NCBI RefSeq assembly: GCF_031180965.1
Contig: NZ_JAPSLH010000018.1
Coordinates: 1-64,000 of the forward strand
DNA from: Chelativorans sp.
GTDB lineage: Bacteria; Pseudomonadota; Alphaproteobacteria; Rhizobiales; Rhizobiaceae
Length of the DNA stretch: 64,000 bases
Direction of reading: 5' to 3'
Of the stretch, positions 58,116-64,000 are shown one piece after another (the stretch's first letter is position 1; the number at the start of each line of letters is the position of its first letter). A model generated the notes under the pieces. The model was not told the DNA's origin. It saw only the letters and a list, made by a program, of their open reading frames with translations, and ran no database searches. The position numbers were made by a program, and so were the translations under genes.

Positions 58116-59141
58116 CTACGTCAAGCGGAGGATCTCCTTGGCGCTCTCCTCGTCGGTGATGAAGACGGTGGGCTCGACGAGGGGCATGGCGCCGAGCAGC
58201 GCCTCGATCTTTTCTGGCCCGCCGGAAGTGAGGATGCGCATGCGCGCGCGGCGCAGGCGGTCGACATCCACGGACATGACGAGATCGTTGATCGGGTGGT
58301 CCACCAGTTGGCCCCGCCGGTCGTAGAAATGGAAGAGCACATCGCCCACCGCGCCCTTGGCGGAAAGCGCCTCGCGCTCCTTTTCGCTGAGATAGCCGCC
58401 ACGGTATGGGATCGTGGCCGAGGCAATACCGCCGACCGAGACGAGGACCGCATCCAGCGTGTCGGCCATCGAAAAAATCTCGCTTAGGCCGCAACGTTCG
58501 ATCAGCGACTTTTTCGTGGCGGGGCTGTCCACAACCGCAGGCGCCGGGATCAGATAGCCGTCGCCCTGAAAGAGCTGCGCATAGCGCCAGGCGAACTCCG
58601 GTGGGTTGAAGCGGCGCGCGATCCCCACGCCGCCGAGCAGCGAGATCACCTTGAAATCTACCAGGGGTTTTGGGCGGATATAGGGGAGAGTGGCAGAAAG
58701 CGTACGCCCCCAGCCGACACCGACCGACATCCCGGACGACATCACGTCCGAGAGATAATGACCGGTCGCCGCGGCGATCACGGGGATGGGATCGGCGGCG
58801 GGATCGGTGAGCGGCGCCACGATGGCGCGGTCCAGCGAAAAGCGCCTTTCCAGCTGCCGCTCAAGCCCGGTGATTTCCGCAAGCTCCCCCTCGATGCTGA
58901 TCTTCACCTCGTTGCGCGCCCGCGCCTCGGCCAGCATGCGCACGACGCTGACACGCCCCACGCCGAGCACGTCAGCGATCTCGTTCTGTGTCATCTGTTC
59001 TACGAAATACATCCAGGCCGCCCGCGTGCGCAGCCGGTCTGACCGGCTGTTGCCCGGCGCGCCGTTGCGCAGCGCCTCGCTGGAACCTCCGTCGGCATCG
59101 CTCTCGCCGGTGGCCGTCCTCATGCTTTTGGCCTTGCTCAT
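58116..59141 (-). CDS. SorC-family sugar-responsive regulator
   Basis: 341 residues. Helix-turn-helix near 36-72 (RTRAAWMYFVEQMTQNEIADVLGVGRVSVVRMLAEARA), then the SorC effector domain: LDRAIVAPL, SVGVGWGRTLSATL, KVISLLGGVGI and MRILTSGGPEKIEALLGAM. The family senses phosphorylated sugars. A low-complexity Ser/Gly N-terminus makes the start uncertain. A PTS operon lies 2 kb right with AraC in between, so a link to it is possible but not shown. Confidence 0.9.
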   Translation of the reverse strand: MSKAKSMRTATGESDADGGSSEALRNGAPGNSRSDRLRTRAAWMYFVEQMTQNEIADVLGVGRVSVVRMLAEARARNEVKISIEGELAEITGLERQLERRFSLDRAIVAPLTDPAADPIPVIAAATGHYLSDVMSSGMSVGVGWGRTLSATLPYIRPKPLVDFKVISLLGGVGIARRFNPPEFAWRYAQLFQGDGYLIPAPAVVDSPATKKSLIERCGLSEIFSMADTLDAVLVSVGGIASATIPYRGGYLSEKEREALSAKGAVGDVLFHFYDRRGQLVDHPINDLVMSVDVDRLRRARMRILTSGGPEKIEALLGAMPLVEPTVFITDEESAKEILRLT

Positions 59142-59262
59142 CCGGGTGTCCTGTGGCTTCCTCTCGGAGGAAAGATGCGTGACGTGAGCGGAGCAAACAG
59201 CGAAGCGGCCACGGGGTCAATGCTTGGCACTGCCCCGGGTGCCTTCGGAGGCGTCATACCTT

Positions 59263-60030
59263 ATGCTTAGGGAGACTGGCAAACTGCGCGAGCTGCCGAA
59301 CGAGGCGGCGGCCAATGTGAAGGACCGGCTGCGCGATCTGCGCGATTTCCTCCGCGCTCGCCGCCATGATCGTATCGCCGGCCACTCCCGCCAAGGTCCG
59401 GCTGGGCAGATCGGGGAGCTTCTCGGTCATGCGGTGAGTGTCGTCGATGACACGCTGACCTTCGCCGAAAGCGTATCTAGCGGCCTGCTGCCGCTGCGGG
59501 ACAGCTCCAATCCTGGCCCGCGCCCCCTACCTGTCTATTTTCCGGGCGGCGAGGCTGCCTCCTGGCGCGGCGAGCGGGCCTTCCGGCACGATATGTATGC
59601 GGCAGCCAAGCGCGCATCCTCCGCCTTCGGTCTTGAGACAGATTCCTTGCGCGAATCGGCGTTCAGCACGGCTCATGCAGCCGCGCGGCGGCGACATGCC
59701 ATGCTTCTTGCCCGCCTTCACGATGCTTCAGCGGAGCGCCTGGAGTCGGTGGCCGATCTGGCGGCCGCTCTTATGCTCGAACTGAAGCACGCTCTCGAAA
59801 GCGAGGGCCAGGAGACGAGGTCTCAAACATTCGTCCGCCGCTACGTGCCCGGCCTGCTTGGGAGCGCGCTTGCCACCCTAGATCTGCAGACGGCCAGCGA
59901 GGCGGAATTCTTCGAGCTTCTGCTACTTGCCACGGAGGCGCGAGAGGAGCGGCTCATGAACTCGCTGTCGGACAGCGATCCGGACGCCCTGGCCGAGGTC
60001 ATCTCGCGGCTGCTTGCGCATCTGGCATAG
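59263..60030 (+). CDS. hypothetical helical protein
   Basis: 255 residues from the ATG at 59263 (GGAGG about 11 nt upstream); a TTG 39 nt earlier is open. Predominantly helical and charged, for example EAAANVKDRLRDLRDFLRA, LADLAAALMLELKHALE and FFELLLLATEAREERLMNSL. No signal, TM or known domain is seen. Divergent from the SorC gene and convergent with AraC. I do not recognise it. Confidence 0.6.
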   Translation: MLRETGKLRELPNEAAANVKDRLRDLRDFLRARRHDRIAGHSRQGPAGQIGELLGHAVSVVDDTLTFAESVSSGLLPLRDSSNPGPRPLPVYFPGGEAASWRGERAFRHDMYAAAKRASSAFGLETDSLRESAFSTAHAAARRRHAMLLARLHDASAERLESVADLAAALMLELKHALESEGQETRSQTFVRRYVPGLLGSALATLDLQTASEAEFFELLLLATEAREERLMNSLSDSDPDALAEVISRLLAHLA

Positions 60031-60057
60031 AGCCGGCCCGCAGCAGCCTGGTCGTTT

Positions 60058-60960
60058 TTATCCTTTGAGGCGCGCTGGCGTTATCCGCTTGTACCGCCGC
60101 ATGGCAGAGGTCAGGTGGCTTTGACTGGAGAAGCCGCTGAGATAAGCCGCCTCCGCGATGGTCATCTCGGTTTCTACGAGCAGCTTCTCTGCGAAGCTGA
60201 GCCTAAGATTGACGAGATATTTATGCGGCGGTTCGCCGAATGTCTTCGTGAAGGCTTGAATGAAATGTCCGGGCGAGAGATTGCAGGTAGCCGCGAGCTC
60301 CGAGACGGAAAGCTTGCGCGCGAAATTCTCCTTCAGATATTCCTGCACGCGCCTGGCTGATACCACCGGGAGCCCACCCTTCACTCTGCCTGGCGCCTTG
60401 GCCGAGGCGGTGTAGTTGCGCAGGATGTGCACGCCGAAAAGCGTGACGAGGGAATCCACCAACAGGTCGTTGGGCGGCTCGTCGCGCGTCAACTCGGCCT
60501 TCAGCATCTGCGCGAGGTGAAGCGCCGGGAGATCCACGGTGCCGAAGGGTGGCGGCTGCAGATCGGGGCTGCCCATATCGAATTCCTGGCCGGCAAGCTC
60601 CATCAGGCTGTCCGGCCGTATAGCGACGACGGCGTTTTCCCTCTTGTGGGACCAGGTCGTCCGGCTATCCGTGAAAGCCGGGCTGACGACTATCATGCCG
60701 AGAGGAGCATCGAATGTCTGTGGCTTGTCGCTCGCGAAGGCGGATGTGATGCCGGGCGAGGGGGCAAGCATCACCGCCAGGAAATGGGAGTCGGAGAGGA
60801 AGACCTGCGACCCAGGCTGACGGACCGAATGGATCGCTCCGCCTCTGAATGTGGTGATTCGCGGTCCCGCATCCTCCGGAATCGGGTCCAGAATACTTGG
60901 GTTCACTGTTCTTGCTGACGTGAATCGTCGAAACGACGCGCTGTTAACGTGTTGCTGCAT
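60058..60960 (-). CDS. AraC-family transcriptional regulator
   Basis: 300 residues. Effector half (1-195) without recognised cupin motif; C-terminal HTH_18 with two helix-turn-helices (about 205-300): LSVSELAATCNLSPGHFIQAFTKTFGEPPHKYLVNLRL and MTIAEAAYLSGFSSQSHLTSAMRRYKRITP. Target unknown. Located between the unknown gene and the PTS operon; its 112-bp upstream gap is AT-rich. Confidence 0.93.
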   Translation of the reverse strand: MQQHVNSASFRRFTSARTVNPSILDPIPEDAGPRITTFRGGAIHSVRQPGSQVFLSDSHFLAVMLAPSPGITSAFASDKPQTFDAPLGMIVVSPAFTDSRTTWSHKRENAVVAIRPDSLMELAGQEFDMGSPDLQPPPFGTVDLPALHLAQMLKAELTRDEPPNDLLVDSLVTLFGVHILRNYTASAKAPGRVKGGLPVVSARRVQEYLKENFARKLSVSELAATCNLSPGHFIQAFTKTFGEPPHKYLVNLRLSFAEKLLVETEMTIAEAAYLSGFSSQSHLTSAMRRYKRITPARLKG

Positions 60961-61072
60961 CGGTGGCCGCCACCCCGAATTTTAGTTTTGCAGCAACTTC
61001 CGTGATTTTCACATTGTCTGCAAGCTTTTAAAAATCCTTGACTGAATTCGGTGTTAATTTCCCGTTCTAGGA

Positions 61073-63046
61073 TCAGCCGTTTCCCGGCGCTGGACGGGTG
61101 AGAATGGACACGATCTCCTTCTTGACGGCAGGAATACTTGCCGGGCTCATGCTGAGCTCGGTCAATCCCATTTCGAGATAGGCGGGCAGCAGGTCCAATC
61201 GCGCGGCCGATTCCCCGCACATGCCGATCTCGACCCCGGCGGCTCGCGCTGCATGGGCTGCCTGCGCCACCGCGGCCATGACCGCCGGGTCGGCGGCATT
61301 GTTCAGTTTGGCGACGGCAGGGTTCAGCCGGTCTGCGGCCATCACATACTGCGTCAGATCGTTGGTGCCCACGGAGAAGAAGGAGACCTCGCGGGCGAGC
61401 TCGGCTGCAGCGAAGACGGCGGCCGGCGTCTCGATCATCACACCAAGTGGAAAGCTGCCGTGGGCGACAGACTGCCGTTGCAGTTCGTTCCGGCACTCCT
61501 GGATGAGCGCCTTCGCCTGCCGCACTTCATCCACCGTCGAAACCATGGGCAGCATGACCCGGAGATTGCCATGCACCGCCGCGCGCAGGAGGGCGCGCAG
61601 CTGCGTCTTGAAGATATCGGGCCGGTCGAGGCACATGCGGATGCCGCGCCAGCCGAGGAACGGGTTTTCCTCCTCGGGAAACTCGATGCCGGCAATCGGC
61701 TTGTCGCCGCCGATATCGAGCGTGCGCACGATCACAGGATGAGGCGCGAAAGCTTCGGCGAGCGCCGCATAGGTCTCGGCCTGCATTTCCTCGGAGGGAA
61801 GATGCAGATGCCGCATGAAGAGGAGTTCCGTGCGGAACAGGCCCACCCCCATGGCGCCAGCCTCCTTCGCGGCTTCCACCTCCTCCAGCGACCCCAGATT
61901 CGCCGCGACATGGATGACGGTGCCGTCGACTCGGCGGGGCACCACATCGCGATAGGCCCTGAGCGCCTCCTTTTCCGCATCGGCGGCGGCGACCGCCGAT
62001 TTCAAACGCCGGCTCGCCTCCGCATTCGGATCGGCAATCACGATCCCCTGATCCCCGTCGACTCCGACGATGCGCGACTCGCGCAATGCATGGACCGCGT
62101 CGCCCAAGCCCAGCACCGCAGGAATGCCATGCGTGCGGGCGATGATGGCGATGTGCGAGGTGGCGCCGCCGTGGCCGCAAACAACGCCACCGATGCGCCT
62201 CAAAGGTGCGCGGGCGAGGTCCCAGGCGCCGATATCCTCGGCGACGAGGATGGCACCTTCCGGAATCTCGGCGAGGCTCGCCTGCTCCTGACCAAGGAGG
62301 GCAAGGCAGGTCTGCCGGCCCACGGCATCGACGTCCTCGGCGCGAGCGCGGAGATAGGCGTCCTCCATGCCGCGGAAGTCCGATGCGAGCCGTGATGATG
62401 CGGCAATGACTGCGGAGACCGCGTCGAGTCCCCCGTCGATCGCTTCGATTGCCAGCCGATGGAGCTCCTCGTCCCCGGCGATATCGCGCAAGGCGGCGAT
62501 GATGCCGCGGTCGCCCGCCGGCATTTCGCCGGAAAGCGAGACGTCGAACTGGTCCCGCACCCTGGCGATGGCAGCGTCGAGGCGCTGTTTTTCCGGGCCG
62601 ATCTCGTCGGGCCTCAAGCTTCTCTCCTGCGGCCTCAATTCGGGTGGAAAATAGGCAAAGACCGGCCCGAGCGCCGCGCCCGCGCTAGCCGGCACGCCCC
62701 GCAGGCCGCCTTCGAACGACGCGGCCGGAGCAGGGTCCGCTGCAGGCTCCTTGCCGGCGGGCTGAGCCGCTGAGGATTCCTCATCGAGGCCGGAGCGCGG
62801 GTTTTCCAGATAGGCGATGAGGGCTTCCAGCGCTTCCGCTGCGTCCGCGCCCTCGGCCCGCACGGTGATCCTGTCTTCCTCCTTCACGCCGAGCAGCATC
62901 AGCTTCACCGAGCTCTTGGCGCTTGCCGACTTCTCGCCCTTCACGAGGGTGATGTCGCTTTCGAAGCTCTTTGCAAGCGACACGAAGCGCGTGGCTGGTC
63001 TGGCATGCAGCCCTTCCTGCACCCTGACGATCGTCGAGCGTTCCAT
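61073..63046 (-). CDS. fused HPr-Enzyme I of a sugar PTS
   Basis: 657 residues. N-terminal HPr (1-90) with phosphoacceptor His14 in EGLHARPAT and SSVKLMLLG near the regulatory serine; a Pro/Ala linker (90-115); Enzyme I with His298 in GGATSHIAIIAR and the PEP-binding domain (GLFRTELLFM, FPEEENPFLGWRGIRM, GTNDLTQY, GMCGESA). It transfers phosphate from PEP to the glucitol components encoded just upstream. Fused forms (FPr-type) serve dedicated sugar systems rather than the rhizobial nitrogen PTS. Confidence 0.94.
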   Translation of the reverse strand: MERSTIVRVQEGLHARPATRFVSLAKSFESDITLVKGEKSASAKSSVKLMLLGVKEEDRITVRAEGADAAEALEALIAYLENPRSGLDEESSAAQPAGKEPAADPAPAASFEGGLRGVPASAGAALGPVFAYFPPELRPQERSLRPDEIGPEKQRLDAAIARVRDQFDVSLSGEMPAGDRGIIAALRDIAGDEELHRLAIEAIDGGLDAVSAVIAASSRLASDFRGMEDAYLRARAEDVDAVGRQTCLALLGQEQASLAEIPEGAILVAEDIGAWDLARAPLRRIGGVVCGHGGATSHIAIIARTHGIPAVLGLGDAVHALRESRIVGVDGDQGIVIADPNAEASRRLKSAVAAADAEKEALRAYRDVVPRRVDGTVIHVAANLGSLEEVEAAKEAGAMGVGLFRTELLFMRHLHLPSEEMQAETYAALAEAFAPHPVIVRTLDIGGDKPIAGIEFPEEENPFLGWRGIRMCLDRPDIFKTQLRALLRAAVHGNLRVMLPMVSTVDEVRQAKALIQECRNELQRQSVAHGSFPLGVMIETPAAVFAAAELAREVSFFSVGTNDLTQYVMAADRLNPAVAKLNNAADPAVMAAVAQAAHAARAAGVEIGMCGESAARLDLLPAYLEMGLTELSMSPASIPAVKKEIVSILTRPAPGNG

Positions 63047-63088
63047 AAGCCTCGTCTCTGCTTCTGTTATAGATAGGGCGAGTTGCCC

Positions 63089-63469
63089 CTATTCGCCGAT
63101 GGCAATGACGGCGCCCGCCGTGAGAGCCTCCACCAGAGCGGCCGGATCAAGTGCGGTTGCGCAGATTTCGCCCGGGCGTTCCGCCTGGCTGGCGCCGTTG
63201 AAGCTGATGACCACGTGCCCGATCTCGCGCACCTTCTTCCAGGCGGTGTCGCCGATGGCGGTAACTTTGGCCGAAAGCGGGCCGATACGGATCGGAGTCC
63301 CCGGCGAGGGCGGCGTCTCCAGCGGCCCTTCCTGGACCGCGTGCAGGACGGACACTTCCGCAAGCTCTGGCGGTGCGCCATCCGCAAAGAGAATGAGGAC
63401 CCCGCCTTCCGCCAGATCGGCGACTTCGGGGCCCACGGCCGTGATGCGTGTCTTCAAGTAAAGCGGCAT
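63089..63469 (-). CDS. srlB: PTS glucitol/sorbitol IIA component
   Basis: 126 residues from the ATG at 63469 (MPLYLKTRITAVG), which matches E. coli SrlB at its N-terminus; an in-frame ATG at 63487 adds 6 residues. SrlB features: ILFADGAPPELAEVSVLH, GPLSAKVTAIGDTAWKKVREIGHVVISFNGASQAERPG. It accepts phosphate from HPr. Between srlE and the HPr-EI gene on the same strand. Confidence 0.9.
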   Translation of the reverse strand: MPLYLKTRITAVGPEVADLAEGGVLILFADGAPPELAEVSVLHAVQEGPLETPPSPGTPIRIGPLSAKVTAIGDTAWKKVREIGHVVISFNGASQAERPGEICATALDPAALVEALTAGAVIAIGE

Positions 63470-63493
63470 GTACTCGCCAAACCTCATTGTTGG

Positions 63494-63517
63494 GGCGGCG
63501 CCGCGAGCCGCCGCCCT
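63494..63517 (-). other. hairpin between srlE and srlB
   Basis: Arms GGGCGGCG (63494-63501) and CGCCGCCC (63510-63517), 8-bp stem with 8-nt loop in the 55-bp gap. Probably an mRNA-stabilising or expression-balancing element. Confidence 0.5.
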
Positions 63518-63524
63518 TTTCCGA

Positions 63525-64000
63525 TTAGAGCACCAGCAGGCTCACCACCCAGGCAATGAGCACCGACACCGGACCCATGATCTGGCGGCTGATGAGCACC
63601 GCCGGAACGCCGATCTCAATGGTTTTGGGTTTTGCCTCGCCGAGCGCCAGGCCCACGGGCACGAAGTCGCAGCCGACCTGCGTGTTGTAGGCAAAGAGCG
63701 CCGGCAGCGCCATCGCCGGGGAGATCGTTCCATTGGCGATCTGCGGGCCGATGATGGCCACGCCGATCACCTGTGCGATCACCGCGCCGGGGCCAAGCAC
63801 CGGCGACAGGAAAGGCAGCCCGCAGATGGCGGAGATCACGAGCAGCCCAATGATGTTGTTCGCCAGCGGCCCCATCGGCTGGGCGAGCAGATCGCCAATG
63901 CCGGTATAGAGGATCAGGCCGATCAGCATGGTCACGAACGCCATGAAGGGTAGGACGTTTCGGATCACCTGGTCTATGGTGCGGCGGCCGGCATTGAAGA
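63525..64000 (-). CDS. srlE: PTS glucitol/sorbitol IIB component, partial at the right edge
   Basis: About 158 C-terminal codons visible, open to the window edge. Pattern of SrlE: NVLPFMAFVTMLIGLILYTGIGD, GLPFLSPVLGPGAVIAQVIGVAIIGP, ALPALFAYNTQVGCDFVPVGLALGEA and EIGVPAVLISRQIMGPV. Several TMs; forms the sorbitol permease with SrlA, presumably further right. Starts the visible part of the sorbitol operon. Confidence 0.9.
   Translation of the reverse strand, partial: FNAGRRTIDQVIRNVLPFMAFVTMLIGLILYTGIGDLLAQPMGPLANNIIGLLVISAICGLPFLSPVLGPGAVIAQVIGVAIIGPQIANGTISPAMALPALFAYNTQVGCDFVPVGLALGEAKPKTIEIGVPAVLISRQIMGPVSVLIAWVVSLLVL

Overview
The window is high-GC alphaproteobacterial DNA, most like a Hyphomicrobiales (rhizobial, Phyllobacteriaceae/Mesorhizobium-like) chromosome. 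The pointers are a gcrA gene with GANTC (CcrM) sites in front of it, an argD-argF-hslO operon, lepA, an EcfG-type general-stress promoter, rhizobial-style REP-like palindromes and many ABC transporters. Most genes have clean Shine-Dalgarno (SD) sites, and operons often use 1-16 nt overlaps. The taxonomic placement is inference from gene content.

Layout. 1-1003: no protein gene seen; a run of perfect hairpins at 1-259 and one REP-like palindrome. 1004-3685: a visibly AT-richer, probably acquired cassette of two convergent genes, a DUF6615 protein with a PD-(D/E)xK-like signature and a YVDD reverse transcriptase with an acidic insert and a helical C-terminus. It looks like a phage-defence locus and is the strongest candidate here for an undescribed system. 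3993-5317: small hypothetical genes and a DUF2283 pair. 5417-15460: core genes (lepA, a hybrid histidine kinase, an ArsR/SRPBCC/GFA operon with a perfect operator palindrome, argD-argF-hslO, gcrA). 15484-18508: a FadD-like acyl-CoA ligase with a long histone-H1-like N-terminal tail, and a DUF924 gene. 18729-26078: a complete peptide ABC transporter (dppABCDF-type) and an MHS-family symporter with a large extra domain. 26158-34851: DUF1993, prolyl oligopeptidase, an orphan coxM-coxS pair, tRNA-Thr(CGT), and a cytochrome c / 2Fe-2S / molybdopterin (IorAB-type) oxidoreductase operon. 35007-38571: a divergent SDR/amidohydrolase sugar-lactone pair and a DrrAB-type exporter. 38697-42611: a polyamine-type (potABCD-like) ABC transporter. 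42889-47361: a compact cyanophycin operon for synthesis (cphA), dipeptide cleavage (isoaspartyl peptidase) and depolymerisation (cyanophycinase).

47528-54854 reads as a stress and glucan island: a DUF892 ferritin-like gene with an exact GGAAC-N16-CGTT EcfG promoter, a 47-residue ORF coupled to an erythromycin-esterase-like gene, an MBL-fold hydrolase, a phosphoribosyltransferase, a GT4 glycosyltransferase and an amylo-alpha-1,6-glucosidase. 55483-57938 holds an RsbQ/KAI2-like alpha/beta hydrolase translationally coupled to a PAS histidine kinase with a receiver domain, resembling Bacillus RsbQ-RsbP but with a kinase as output. 58116-60960 holds SorC- and AraC-type regulators around an unknown gene. 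61073-64000 is a glucitol/sorbitol PTS operon (srlE partial, srlB, then a fused HPr-Enzyme I) running off the right edge; a complete sugar PTS is uncommon in rhizobia.
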